The translations under genes and the position numbers were made by a program. From contig JANFAH010000014.1 in NCBI GenBank assembly GCA_024663395.1, forward strand, positions 1,240,001 to 1,304,000: a stretch of DNA of 64,000 nt. The letters run 5' to 3'. The notes beneath the pieces are model-generated. The model was not told the origin of the DNA and did not search any database. It worked only from the letters and a program-made list of their open reading frames with translations. The DNA comes from Pisolithus tinctorius. Lineage: Eukaryota > Basidiomycota > Agaricomycetes > Boletales > Pisolithaceae. Below are positions 47,423 through 59,386 of the stretch, piece after piece; position 1 is the first letter of the stretch, and the number at the start of each line of letters is the position of its first letter.

Positions 47423-48880
47423 AAGTAAGTCAGCTCATCAAGCGGGGCACAGCTCTAGCGAGAAAAGGATTGTGCCAGGATGCGAGCTAGGTATGCATAG
47501 CATTTTCCTTTTATAAATCAGTTCCGTACAATTGTTGTATAGGCGGTGAAAGCGATCCCCTCCAGCCCTTGGGGCTATGAAGCCAAGCACGTTCCAGACA
47601 TGCCCCTGAATGAGAAGTTGCGAAGTTTTTGCAAGGAGGCACGCAAGCTGGGCCACTATTGGGCTTGGTCGGATACATGTTGTATCGACAAGTCCACGAG
47701 CTCCATCCTTAATCGATCTCTCACATCCATGTACAAATGGCATGCGAATTTGGCAGCCACGCTTGTATTCTTTGCTGGCGTAGCACACCCATCCAAGCCC
47801 GGGGACCCCACACGTAGTTTATGGATAACACGAGCATGGACTTTGCAGGAGCTGCTCTCACCAAAAGTCATCTTTTTCTATGACTCCGAGTGGAAACCAT
47901 ACCTCGGTGATACTGGCGCAAACCACAAGGAATCCCCAGTGATTGTGCAAGAGCTAGCGGACGCTACCAAGATTCTCCGCGGAACTATTGTCACGTTCTC
48001 TCCAGACGATCTCGGCATACACGAGAAACTTCGTCTCGCTTCGTCTCGCAATGCGACAGTCAAGGAAGACATCGCATACTCTCTCATCGGCATATTCAAG
48101 TCCGATATCAGGCCATACTATGGCGAAGGATCTGACACTCTTGGACATCTCCTAGAGGAAATTGTGGCACGTTCCGGCGAGGTCGCCGTCCTCGCGTGGT
48201 CAGGAAAGTCATCGTCGTACAACAGTTGTCTCGTGGATTCCCTTTCCATTTACAGTCAAGCTCCTTACAGCCCTCCATCACTCGAAGGAGCGGAAATGGA
48301 AAGGTGCATCAAGAAATGACGTGACGAGTTGTCTCTGGAGGAAGCGCAGAGTATACATGATAGGATCAACCGTCTCCCCCCCGCCCGCTTTGCAACCCGA
48401 CGTCTACACCTTCCATGCACCACCTTCTCTGTGAGAAGTCTCGAGAAGCCATGCAGAGACGATGAAAAGAAAAGTTGTATCATGCTAGGGTATCAGGGCT
48501 TGGCCATGTGGAGTTCACAACTGTGGACCATCCCTCGCTGAACAGGCCACAGAAATTCGTCTTCGTGCATCCATGGCTCAATCATATCCAAGGCTCAGGT
48601 AGTGGGTTTACCTGGGGAGATGACTCGGAGTCTGATACTGACCGTGACTCAGATGAAGTTGCACCGTTACACGCTGTTGCCGCACCTCAGATTGACAACT
48701 ATACGCGGGTACTAGAGATGATTGCCCGCCTTGGACAGCCATTCAACGCATTGCTTTTCGCACAGTAGTCGAATGGAACATACAAGAGGGTCGCTACAGA
48801 GGACGAGATTGTCGTCTCAGGACTTGGAACCAATATGACCTCCAAGAGCATTCGGCCGAAAGTGCTGGAAATCCTTTGAC
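47423..48880 (+). pseudogene. HET-domain (heterokaryon incompatibility-type) gene, broken
   Basis: A short TPR-like piece (IKRGTALARKGLCQDA) is spliced to AIPSSPWGYEAKHV, then the HET domain: GHYWAWSDTCCIDKSTSS, HANLAATLVFFAGV, SLWITRAWTLQELLSPKVIF (HET core, with the RAWTLQE box) and YSLIGIF. A C-terminal part has RINRLPPARFATRRLHLPC and IRPKVLEIL. An in-frame TGA lies at 48317-48319 and the frame changes near 48480 and 48760. HET proteins trigger non-self cell death on hyphal fusion in fungi. In basidiomycetes they are often fused to repeats and vary between strains. The jump from YEAKHV to the HET core suggests an internal deletion. Confidence 0.75.
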
Positions 48881-49939
48881 ATCCGTGTGGGGTTTGGGCT
48901 CAGCTGCTGGTTGCTAAAATTGGAACTGTCTTTCATCCTTCACTGGTCGTTCTACTTTTCATACTTTCATCTTGTTCTCGCCATCTTGCTTGTTACATGG
49001 AGACGGAGGCCCAGCCTCAAGAGACCTGATGCTGAGTTGGAGATTTGTTCATAGTCATGAGACATGGACGACGTAGGCCAAGAAAACGAGAAACTATGCA
49101 AGCTGGTAATAATGCTGACATTTCATAATATTAATGGTGCACGTGTTGGATAATTTTCTGGGATTGCAATTGTAGATATGCCAATACGTCGCTTGTCCTA
49201 TGTGTGCGTTCATGCAGACGAAAACACCAGATCTTGTCAGTCTCGCTGCCAGATGCTGCTCAACACTCGGACTTGTCCAGATGAAACACAGCGGGCAAAT
49301 GCCCTGGGGAACTGCTTCTAAATCGAGCTGGGAATTTGCTACAGATGTAAAAATTGAGTGGTGATTTAAGAAATCTAAAGTGTAGGGAGAATATGATGAT
49401 AGGTTAATGACTTAGTGGCTTTTTCTAACAAAAAGTACAAGAGATTTAGGCCATAGTTAAGGGGATTCTCCAAGACATAACAAATTTCTCAAATAGCAGT
49501 TGTGATGAGCCATTGAAGTCACAGTGCCTGTGTGAAACTCAGTGGCAGTGCCCTTTGCCCTGCCACAGGATGAGTACTTCACATTTCAAGCACATAATTG
49601 TAGAAAGATCTGTAGGCTACCTCAGTAGTGAACAAACTACTGAGGGAATACTAGTAGCAAATACTACAAGTATGTGCGCTATTTCAGCTTATGTAAGCAG
49701 CCAAAACATCGCACAGTGGTCAGGTACCACAGGGGCACTTTATGTTCCAATAATAATAAGTGCCCATGCTCATCTTGGATTGATGAAGTTCCTCTCAAGA
49801 TATGGCTCATCTGATTCATTGCTTCATTTCTACATCTCAAGCATATCTTTTCTGGTCACATAGTGTAGTCACACTTAGTCACAACACATGGGCAACCTGT
49901 GCACCAAAACACCAACACTTATATAGACCCTGAGACAGG
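48881..49939. other. Transition into CpG-poor DNA
   Basis: No gene. CpG becomes rare from about 49270 onwards. The piece 49140-49260 resembles 36860-37000. An open frame at 49513-49863 (+) is unmatched. Confidence 0.4.
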
Positions 49940-50857
49940 CCTGTCTAAATAGATTAGCTGGTACACATGGACAGGCCCAAGGGACTAAAGTGAGAGCAAC
50001 ATATGTACAGGCCCATAAGTTTACCACAACATATGGGAGGGCCCATGGTGGGTAAGGATGTTGAAACATTTGGATGGGCCTGTGGCCAATTAAGTATACT
50101 GAGCTGCTGTAAGACATGGATGGGCCCATCCTGGTAGGTTTCACCCCTGTTGCAACATCTAGACAGGCCCATTCATAATAAGCCACACCCCTGTCACAAC
50201 ATAAAGACAGGCCTGTCAACAGTAAGATGTACCACTGTTGAAACATAAAGACAGGCCTGTCACTAGTATCATTTAATAGAGTCACAACATAAGGTTGGGC
50301 CTGTCAGTGGTATTATGCAACATATGGATGGGCCTGTCCACAGTAAGACGCACCTCTGATGAAACATAAAGATGGGCCCATCAGTAATCTCATGTATAGC
50401 ATCACAACATATGGATGGGCCCTTCAGTATTATTATTTATATTGTCACAACATATGGGCAGGCCTGGCCCCAGTAAGATGTACCCTGTTGAAACATAAAG
50501 ATGGGCCCATCACTAATATCATTTAATAGAGTCACAATATATGGATGGGCCCTTCAGTAGTATTATTTATATCATCACAACATGTGGGCAGGCCCAGTCC
50601 CAGTAAGATGTAGCCTGTCAAAACATAAAGATGGGCCTGTCACTAGTATCATTTAATAGAGTCACAGCGTATGGACAGGCCCTTCAGTAGCATTATTTAT
50701 ATTGTCACAACATATGGGCAGGCCCAGCCCCAGTAAGATGTACCCTGTCAAAACATAAAGACAGGCCCATCACTAATATCATTTAATAGAGTCACAGCAT
50801 ATGGATGGGCCCTTCAGTAGTATTATTTATATTGTCACAACATATGGGCAGGCCTGG
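49940..50857. repeat. Minisatellite, about 43-bp units in 130-bp higher-order period
   Basis: Degenerate units of about 43 bp carry a GGGCCC/AGGCCTG core and CACAACATA or AACATAAAG flanks. Triplets of units recur with an exact 130-bp period: GTAAGATG occurs at 50473, 50603 and 50733. At least twenty units are present. The last unit touches the start of the inverted repeat at 50858. Confidence 0.85.
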
Positions 50858-52671
50858 TGTCACACACCAAAGGTGTTTGGTGAGGTGGACATGGATGCAG
50901 CTGATGAATGGAGATGAAGACCATAGCCCTCATGTGAAGAAGGACAGCCAGACATGTCAGCAGTCATCCCTTGCACAAGAACAAGTTGTCAATGCCAAAG
51001 AAAAAGGAAGGAAGTGAGTTAAGTGCTGATAAAAGTTCTTAAGCACCTGTGTATGGCATTCCAGTTTTTGATGTATCTCCACCAATTCCACAGATACTGA
51101 CACCATTCCCACACTTGCTTATAGTGCTCAGCCACATGATCCTACCTTCCAAAATTGGAAAGGATTTGCACACTCCACACATTTCTACAGCACTCCCTCC
51201 AAAAGATGCTCATTTTGCTAATTCTTCTGATATGGCCACCTCCATGTCAATCATTTCACTTGTCCCCTTTGCTAGGGACCATGGCTATGTATATCTACCA
51301 GGAGTTCCTACCAGCTTCTGTCCTGAAGTGTCCTGGTACATCCCATCCTCATCTGCCCCCTCTCAGCCCATCCAGCTTGGACAGCATGTTCTTTTGGTCA
51401 GTATGACCTCTAGGAGGATGTTCTTTGGTTGCCTCAGGTCTGTCATTTGCTTGGAAAGGTCTTATGTGGTTGTTTCAGTCTCTCCAGTCCAAGAAGCATA
51501 TGGATCCTTCCTCCCTGCTCCCTGCAATGTCTTCATACCAGTCTCATCCATCATTCTTCCAAAATTGTGACAGCTACAGTATAATCTACTGTTCTCCACT
51601 CTCCCTGATTGCATCCATGATGAGTATGATGCACATCTTGCCTCCTTGTTGCAAGATACAGCAGAAGATGCTTCCCCTTTGTCCTCTCTTCCAACAGAGC
51701 CTCATACATGAAGTTTTTATTTGCTTCATTGAGAGGAAAGTTAGGGGAGAAGGTTGCAATCCCCTATGCTCCTGTCACCCCACAGACCCCCAAAGCTTGA
51801 CCCCTGTTGACATCTGACTCACCCTGTCTGCTTTTGGATGTACTGTGTTGGCATTGGGTTGGCACTGCCTCTCTGTCATCCCACTTTGGCCCAGGAGCAA
51901 TCTCTTTGAGATGTGACATGCACAGCCTCCCCCTCATGTGATTCCAGTGTGCTTTCCCAGTTCCTGACATTACTTAACTCATACTTTGACATTCTGACTG
52001 TCTTTGACTCACCTATTGCCAATACTTACCAATCTTTTGACCTTGCTTACTGATTCTTTGCTTTTTGGCTTACTTATCCTTACCAATGCTCACCAATGCT
52101 TTCTAAGACAATTACCCACCACTTACATTCCTTACTCATCAGTTACCAATCACTTACCAAGCATTTGCACCTTGTTTTCCATAGGCAACACCCCTGTACT
52201 GTATATAAATCACTGTACTTAGATAGCTGAATAAGAAGAAGATGTCAGTGAGCCCCTCTTGCTTGCATTTTTATCATCTCTCAGTCAATTCATTCATCAG
52301 CTTCATTAGTTGAGACTTTAATAAGGGTCTAACTATCATCTACTTTGCTTATTATCATCTATCATCAATCTACTTTGCTCCAAGTCCTCCCTGAGCTCAG
52401 TGCAGCTCAGTGCATCAAATTAAGTTGCCATCCATCCTTCTGTAGGCTGACAGCAGTCTACCCTATTGCATTCTATTGCATTCTTGCTCCCTCTTTGTCA
52501 GGAGCACCCCCAACCCTCAGCACTCATCTTTGAGTGTTGTAGCTTGCAGAAACCACCCAAACAAAAGGTTCCACCATCTAGGTACCACATAGGCACACCA
52601 CCACTCACTCTCATTGTCTTTTGTGTTGGTTTTGGTTGGTTTTCACCACTGAACCACACTTTGACTCACAC
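50858..52671 (+). repeat. Left arm of a 4.5-kb inverted repeat (CpG-free copy)
   Basis: Begins TGTCACACACCAAAGGTG and pairs with 53472-55340 in opposite orientation. Towards its right end it has a TATA-type box (GTATATAAATCAC near 52200) and a leader-like tract, so each arm resembles a long (1.8-kb) LTR with an internal coding frame. Essentially no CpG remains in this arm. Confidence 0.8.
51049..51570 (+). pseudogene. Unknown repeat-borne protein, left copy
   Basis: A 173-codon frame shares blocks with the frame on the opposite arm: GYVYLPGVPTSF, QLGQHVLLVSMTSRRMFFG, ERSYVVVSVSP and AYGSFLPAPC. The family is not one I can name. The frame is shorter than the other copy and ends before its Pro-rich tail. 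Base changes relative to the other copy are mostly at former CpG. Confidence 0.5.
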
Positions 52672-53471
52672 TGACATGGCAAGAGGAAAGTCCAGTGATG
52701 CAGAAGTAGAGAAAGATTGTGAGTTGATCTTTGATGGAGATACCACAGTGGCTTCTAGAAAAACTACAGTCACATAGAATGGATATGAGGGCTTCAAATT
52801 GCTCTTTTTGAATGCTGAGGTTGTTCTTGATGCACTGCAGATGGCCATCTAGCAATTTGTAAACCCAGGCTTCACCAGTGAGGATGGAGGTGTGATAAGG
52901 GATCAGTGTAGAAGCAGAAAAAAACAAAAGCTGGTAGTAGTAGCAGGCATGGGCAATAAGACATGAAAGTAGGGCCAGAAGATGACATCAGCATGCAACC
53001 TTGTGTTGAGCATTGGCATTGGTATCCATAAGGACAGTGTTGTGTGGTTAGCACATAGATCAATATGCTCACATAAACATATGTCATGTGAGACCTTCCC
53101 ACAACCTTTGTCACATGACACCATGAGAGAAATTTTCTGTATCTTTTTTTTTTCAAAAATTTTCAACTGGCATTCCAAACAGGGCCTAAATTTATGAAGC
53201 TGTTCAAAGGGAAAAAAGCATTATGTCTAGACTGATTCTCCCAATTCCCACCTTCACATAAAACTTGTTGCTACTCAGATCTCTAGTTGGCTATCCACAG
53301 TGTACTCAGGAAGTTTCAGCATGTGTAGTTGTAGATCAAACTAGAACTACAGTGTATACATGAGCTTTCAATGGTGTACCTGGTAGACACATATAATCCA
53401 AGTTTTTTTTTTTTTTCAACCTTTTTTTGACTTGTGGGGGTTACATGGTCATGGAAAGCCAGACACTTGCA
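52672..53471. other. Loop of the inverted repeat
   Basis: 800 bp between the arms with no paired partner. Open pieces (52674-52777 +, starting MARGKSSDAEVEKDCEL, and 52982-53197 +) are unmatched. Poly-T runs at about 53146 and 53404 may be old retro-insertion tails. Confidence 0.4.
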
Positions 53472-55340
53472 CTGTGAGTCAAAGTGTGGAAAGGTGGTGA
53501 AAACCAACCAAAACCAATGCAAAAGACAAATGTAAAGTGAGTGGTGGTGTGCCTCCGGGGAACCTGGAGTGCAGAAACCTAAGAGGGGGAAACTTCAATG
53601 GGAGGGTGCTCCTAGCACAAGTCGACGACAAGTTATGCAGGAGAAGACAAGCAAGTGATGATTGGATGGGGGATGCTGAGCAGAGTGAAGGTGTTCAGCC
53701 GAAAGGACTTGGGATGATGGACTTGGATAAGACGTGCTCCTGGCACAAGTTGATGATGAGTTACGCAGGAGTTGGATGGATGACTAAGCAAGAGTGCTGA
53801 CTAAGTGTGGATAAGACTGCAGATGATGGATGGTGGCAGATAGACCCCTTCGTGGAGCCTCAACTACCAATGATATGAATGGAGACAGATAGACTCTTCT
53901 GAATGAGCCTCAACTGTCGACAACAAGTTATGCACTGAAGAACTGACTGACTGCTGAGTGAATGGCTTCTGATTGCTTCTGATTGCTTTTTGGTAGCTAA
54001 GTACATGGGGGTTTATATACTGTGGGGGGAGCATAGATTGTGACAAACAAGGCACAAACACTTGGTAAGTAATGAGTAAGGACTGAGTAATCATGATGAG
54101 TAAGCGAGAAATGAAAAGTAAGCAAGCACAGAGGATTGGTAAGTATTGGCAATGAATGAGTCAGGGATAGTCAAAATATCACAAAATGAGTCAAATAGAA
54201 TCAGAAACTGAGTAAGCGCACTGATATCACATTAGGGGGTGGCGATGCAAGTTAGATCTCAGTGGAGACATCTCTAGATCCAAAGACAGCATGACAGATG
54301 GACAGTGTTTCCAGACAGGGAAGTATTAATTCCAGAATTGAAGGGCATGAGTCAGGCGTCAAAGGGGGGCTAGGGCATTGGGGATCTGTGGGGCAATGAG
54401 AGCATATGTGATCACATCTCCCACCCTTCCATCCTCTCAGTGAAGTTAACAAAAACTTCATGGGTGGGGCTCTGATGGAGGAGGAGGAGAAGGGGGGACA
54501 TCTTTTGCTGGATCCTGTGGTAAGAAGGCAAGATGCATGTCATACTCATCATGAATGCGATCAGGGAGGCTGGAGGACAGTAGATTATACTGCAGCTGTC
54601 GCAATGTGGGAAGAATGATGGACAAGACTGGAATAAAGACAGTGCAGGGAGCAGGGAGGAATGATCCATATGCTTCATCAACTGGGGAGACTGAAACGAC
54701 CACATAAGACCTTTCTAACCGAGTGGCAGACCTGAGGTGACCAAAGAACATCCTTCTGGAAGTCATACTGACAAGGAGAACATGCTGACCAAGCTGCATG
54801 GGATGAGATGGGGCTGACAACGATGGGATGAACCAAGGGGCTTCAGGACGGAAGCTGGTGGGAACACCTGGCAGATATACGTAGCCATTGTCTCTGGCAA
54901 ATGAGACAAGCGAGATGACCAATGAAGAGGTGGCCATGATTGATGGACTTAGCGAAATGAGTGTCTGATGGATGGAGTGCTGTAGAAACACACAGGGTGC
55001 AAGGATCCTCTCCAAATTTGGAAGGAAGAACCGTGGGGCTGAGCACTTTAAGCAAGTGTGGGAACCGAGTCGATATCTTTGGAAATGGTGGAGATACGAT
55101 GAAAACTGGAATGCCATACATGGGCACTAAAAACCTTTAATGCACACTTAACATGCTTCCTCTTTTCTCTTTAGCACTGACGACTCGTTCTTGTGTGAAG
55201 GATGACTGTTAACGTCTGACAGTCTTTCTATGCATGAGGCCTTTAGTCTTCATCTGCATGCTTGGGCATTGTGCGCAACTTGTCAACGAGTTAGGCAGAG
55301 TCAGCTGTAACCATGTCCACAACACCTTTGGTGTGTGACA
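53472..55340 (-). repeat. Right arm of the 4.5-kb inverted repeat (CpG retained)
   Basis: Reverse-oriented partner of 50858-52671. It keeps many CpG sites, for example around 53550-53660, 54190-54250 and 55060-55340. A sub-repeat with GTGCTCCTRGCACAAGT occurs at about 53607 and 53736. Confidence 0.8.
54458..55117 (-). CDS. Unknown repeat-borne protein, right copy, 219 codons open
   Basis: The frame is fully open and longer than its left-arm relative. It has GYVYLPGVPTSFRPE, QLGQHVLLVSMTSRRMFFG, RLERSYVVVSVSPVDEAYG and a Pro-rich end (SPPPPSEPHP). No catalytic motif was seen. It lies inside the arm that resembles an LTR, so it may be element-borne or a captured gene piece. The start is uncertain because the frame changes near 54980 against the alternative frame beginning at 55127. 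Confidence 0.45.
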   Translation of the reverse strand: MAFQFSSYLHHFQRYRLGSHTCLKCSAPRFFLPNLERILAPCVFLQHSIHQTLISLSPSIMATSSLVISLVSFARDNGYVYLPGVPTSFRPEAPWFIPSLSAPSHPMQLGQHVLLVSMTSRRMFFGHLRSATRLERSYVVVSVSPVDEAYGSFLPAPCTVFIPVLSIILPTLRQLQYNLLSSSLPDRIHDEYDMHLAFLPQDPAKDVPPSPPPPSEPHP

Positions 55341-55499
55341 GCGCCACAAAACCTTTTGAGCTCAATTGCATCATAATTTGCAGGTGTCACCACTTTGGCA
55401 TGGAGGTTAGTTTAACAGGCCTTATAAAGGGGCTATAAGGGATAATTACAAAAATCAAGTTTCAGTGATAACAGAGGTTCTACAAAAGGGGCAGGTTGA
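55341..55499. other. Short linker
   Basis: Linker between the inverted repeat and the next relic. It holds no recognisable feature. Confidence 0.4.
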
Positions 55500-56800
55500 T
55501 TATTGGTGCTCAAAATGAACTTCCCATTTGTACCTATTACTTTGTGATTTCACAGAGTACAGTAGTCTGTCCTTCCATATAAAGGTGGCAATGGCTGCTT
55601 CTTCATGGCTTGGGCACCAGTCTCCAACATCTGCCAACCAGAGAGATGAGGATGATCTATTTTGCCTATTCACTATGCCAAGCAAACACACCATTGATTC
55701 AGATGTCACAAGGGAGAACAATTTGTTGTAGGTTAATAACTACCCTTGCAAAGTGTGCAACTGATGCTGGGTGGGTGGGTATATGATAGCACAGTGGGGT
55801 GCCTCCTGCCTAGTACCAAGGTGATATGTATCATTCTACCATTTTATGGAATTTATTTGTGACTTCACTGGGCTCCAAACTGATATTGGCCACACAGGTC
55901 CCACTAAGAGTGGTTGGTGATCCCAGGGATGGGGGCCCAGCTAATCAGCATGTTCTTTTGAGCATCTTAGCAGCTACTTTCAGGTCATACAATCATGCCA
56001 GGGATGGTCCTGATGGAACATATCTCTACATGCAATAAATTGCTGCTGTACTCTTATGGTACCTGACTGCATTGCTATGAATCCAGAAGAGTTGATCATT
56101 TTTTGCATGGGTCCCTCCAAAAACAGATGCTGGCACCTCACCTTGGTCTCAACTTGGCCACTAAAGGTTCTGTACTTGGATGGAAGCAGCACTGTGAAAC
56201 TAGAGTCTGGGACCATGGAGTACTTACTTGGGGGAAAATGCTTCCCAACTAGACATGGATATGGCAAGAGATGGTCAGCATGCTCTGTCAGTGGAGAAGT
56301 CAGCACCAACAGGCTGGATGGTTTCATATCTCACATGACAATCACTTGATACTGGTGATGTCACATCTTGATGACTTGATTGTATTGGATGGAAATGGAC
56401 TTGTATGTGTGTTTCATGGCCCAGCATGCCCAATTGCTTATACAGAGTCCAGCAAGGCAATGATCTACAATTTCACATCCAGCCTTCAGTCATTTCATTC
56501 TTGCATCTAGCAGGCTCAGACCTGCTTGACTTACCACCAGTGAAAGAATCTTGAGCATTTCTTTGCCCCCTTGAAGGTGGGAGTTGGTCCAATCATGTCT
56601 CTGGTGAGCCACATGTTCAGTTGAATGTCACTGATATCATCTCATTTTACAACACCAACCTCCTACCCTCTCTCATTCCCTTACACATCCTTCATGCCAT
56701 ATCTGACACTTCAGGAGGGTTGAAGAAGATTCCTTCAATGCATTTCCAAAGTTTCAAGTTTATCCATTTAGAATTGAGTGAACAGCAAGCCAAATACTGA
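55500..56800 (+). pseudogene. Relic of a conserved basidiomycete protein of unknown function
   Basis: Pieces in several frames follow one another in a plausible order: LATQVPLRVVGDPRDGGPAN, HARDGPDGTYLYMQ, CIAMNPEELIIF, STWPLKVLYLDGSSTVKLE and a later VTDIISFYNTNLLPSLIPLH. This order resembles a large basidiomycete protein with no known function that I recall from pattern memory only. Many stops and frame changes occur, and nearly every CpG is lost. It cannot be expressed as a full protein. Confidence 0.5.
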
Positions 56801-57599
56801 TCCCAGAAGTGTGGGAAAGCTTGAAAAAGAGAAAATAAAATAGTGGAGACTTTGAAAACATATCAAAAACATAGCACAGCACATCCTACAGTGTGGCTAC
56901 CACTACCAGAACTTAGGTGAGGGATATTGCAATATGGTAGAAGATATTGGTAACAAGTGCCTGACATGATACTCACTGCAAATGGTCAAAAATGCGAAAG
57001 GGTACACTTGACTCACTGAGACAATGGGAGATTTATGCCAGTGCAAGGTCAACACCACCACACCATTGCACACATTTTGCAATTTTGACATGTTTAAGTG
57101 GATATCTCACCAGGCACATGGTGCCAACATGGTAGGCCATATTGCTGCATTCCTCACCCAAAGTCTGGGGTTGGCAGGGTTACTGTGATGTATGCAAATC
57201 CACACTTTTGATATGTTTTCAAAATCTTCATATGTTATCTTTGGGACTCTTTCCCATTTTCCCACACTCTTGAATCTTTATTTTGCATCTTGCTCTCTCA
57301 GATCTGAATGGGGTGACACCAAACTTTGTCTGTGAATTGATATGCATGTGTCCAACCCTTCTGAAGTGTCAGATATAGCATGAAGGATGTGTAAGATGAA
57401 TGGTGTGATGTTTTGTTGGTGTTTTCATTTCCATTATATCTCAGCAACTGCTGGACAAGACAAGCTGTGCCTTTGGCAATGTGTAGCAACATGGTAGCCT
57501 ATTTTACACACGAAAATTCAGATCCATATGTCAAGAATTGAATGGGTGGGGACACAATTCGCATTTGTAGCACAGCCACAAATGCCCAGCATGCGAATA
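56801..57599. other. CpG-poor DNA without recognised features
   Basis: Skewed, CpG-poor sequence with only short chance frames (56903-57091 -, 57298-57492 -). A direct repeat of part of 56740-56860 recurs near 57200-57290 in inverted form (CATATCAAAA/TTTTCAAAA motifs), faint and not further resolved. Confidence 0.3.
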
Positions 57600-58060
57600 G
57601 GGGTGGCATTGCTGGTCATGTGATATGGATTGAGTCATGCACAGAGTGCTAGAGGTGTGATCACATGATGAGTACAGTCATGTGACCCATTACATAAGCC
57701 AATGGTCCAGGGAGTTATTGCCACATGATCTATAATTGTACCTTGTCATGTGATGCTGCAGGAGTGGTCACATGTCTATTGTCAAACAATCATGTGACCT
57801 GTTACATAACCAAGTGTTCTGGGGAGTGACTGACATGAGATCATTATGTAATAGGTTACATGCTCTATGATTGTACCTTGTCATGTGACATTGATTAAGT
57901 CACATGCATATTTTCCCACAATCACGTGACATGTTATGTAACAGGACACTCTGGAGGATTGCCACCATGTAATCATTACATAAAAATCATGTGATCTAGG
58001 TCATCTCTGCTTATGTCACTCATCATGTGACAATCACATCTACTGGTCACATGCTCATCT
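57600..58060. repeat. Cluster of TCATGTGA/TCACATGA motifs in diverged repeats
   Basis: At least ten CATGTGA or CACATG elements occur in about 450 bp, often followed by CCTGTTACATAA-like sequence, in units of about 100-120 bp. One copy near 57926 still reads CACGTGAC. The others look like this palindrome after CpG loss (CACGTG to CATGTG or CACATG). Confidence 0.6.
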
Positions 58061-58507
58061 GTATAGCCACAGTACAGGTGAAAATTATCAATATTTGTGA
58101 CAGGGTAACCTGCCATGGGAACATTCCAATCTGTTTTTTTTTTTTTTTTCAAACACCAACAGAGGTTGTTGCTCGGGGGCATTGTCTATATTGGGAAGTG
58201 GTAGTTGCCATGAATTCTGGAACTGCTTTTGTGGTAATTACCATGGTCATTTGGTCAAAATCAGCTGATACAGCTGCAAGCCTTGTGTTCCATACCTCAT
58301 CTGCAAAACCAAAATTCTGCACATAAATTGGTAGGTGATAAAGGAATCTCCAATTGCTCTGTGTGATCTTAGGTCCTCCTAGTTGGAGATGTTGAACACA
58401 AGTTCAGTGATCCCTTCCCCACTTGCCTATGCACATATGAAGAATTGCCCCTACTTTGTGTGGCATCTCAAGGACACTAGCATTGGGCTGTTAACTCTCA
58501 TATCTTT
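58061..58507. other. Unassigned CpG-poor stretch
   Basis: Frames at 58027-58326 and 58383-58565 (+) are unmatched. A poly-T run of about 18 at 58134 may be a retroposition tail. No clear gene. Confidence 0.35.
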
Positions 58508-59205
58508 TACAGTGAGGGACAAAAGTGTTGCAATGTTTGTGAGGTGTGACTTCCTGCTGATGTAGCTCAGGCTATTCTGCACAGATAATCATGATACCTA
58601 TACCATTGGAAGGGGGTGACTCTAGGCTTTCCAGAGCACTGAGGTTCAGTCAAAACAAAGCAATACATGCAGAGATACACCCTATTCTTTCTGAAAGGTG
58701 CATTGCAACACTTTTGTCCCTGACTGGTGAAATAGTGAAAAGTGACCTGTTGATGGGATTGAGGGCATGAAGGATGGGAAAATATGATTACATAATAAAC
58801 CACATGATCTTCCAGATGATTTGTCAGCATGTAAATAATGACAAACATTGGATTTGTACCATTAACCCTCCCTCTTTTACCACAACTCATGAAATCATCT
58901 CTCTAGCTCACATGGTCATTTTCTCAAGGAATTCTTATCAAATACTGGTGGCCACCACAGTGCCATCAGTATAACATGCTCTCAGAACCATCAGTCCCTT
59001 AAAAAACCTGCTGTCAGTCATTCCCTGGACTGTTTCCCCCCCCATGCCTGATGTGTTCTGGGACTAATCAGTACTTGGAAGGCTGAAAATGTTATGGAGG
59101 TCAATCTGGCACTTCAGAACATGATGGACAAACCAGTCCCCTCTCAACCAATGCATTTCTGGCACAGGGACAGTGGTATGGAAGTTAGGGCAAGACAAAA
59201 TCCTC
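58508..59205 (+). repeat. Palindrome, left arm
   Basis: Almost identical in reverse complement to 59387-60084: a 107-codon frame (58567-58890 -) and a 66-codon frame (58774-58974 +) each recur in the other arm with at most one residue changed. The 181-bp centre (59206-59386) is unpaired. Confidence 0.9.
58510..58726 (+). mobile_element. MITE-like element, 217 bp, copy 1
   Basis: Ends are 26-bp inverted repeats beginning CAGTSAGGGACAAAAGTG, with one mismatch. TA lies outside the left end. The end sequence and TA preference recall Tc1/mariner-derived MITEs. There is no coding capacity. It sits at the outer edge of the palindrome. Confidence 0.7.
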
Positions 59206-59386
59206 TTTACCCCTGGGTGTCATCAGAAGGATATGCTACCGAACTGCCACAGAGCAGAATCCTGTGCTTGCATCTGGCCCTGAATATTGCCTTTGGTCAC
59301 ATATGACCAAATAATCCTTCCCCAGTCATCTACAGTTCAGATCAGAGCAAGATCTAGTGAACCCTCTTATGGTGCCCAGAGCACAA

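Noticed and set aside
49940..50857. Possible CRISPR-like array because of evenly spaced repeats
   Set aside because: Units are degenerate, directly adjoining and of eukaryotic minisatellite type. There are no unique spacers and no cas genes, and the host is a fungus.
58567..58890. The identical 107-codon frames in the palindrome as genes
   Set aside because: They run into the MITE-like end sequence, have no family likeness and exist on both arms merely because the arms are copies.
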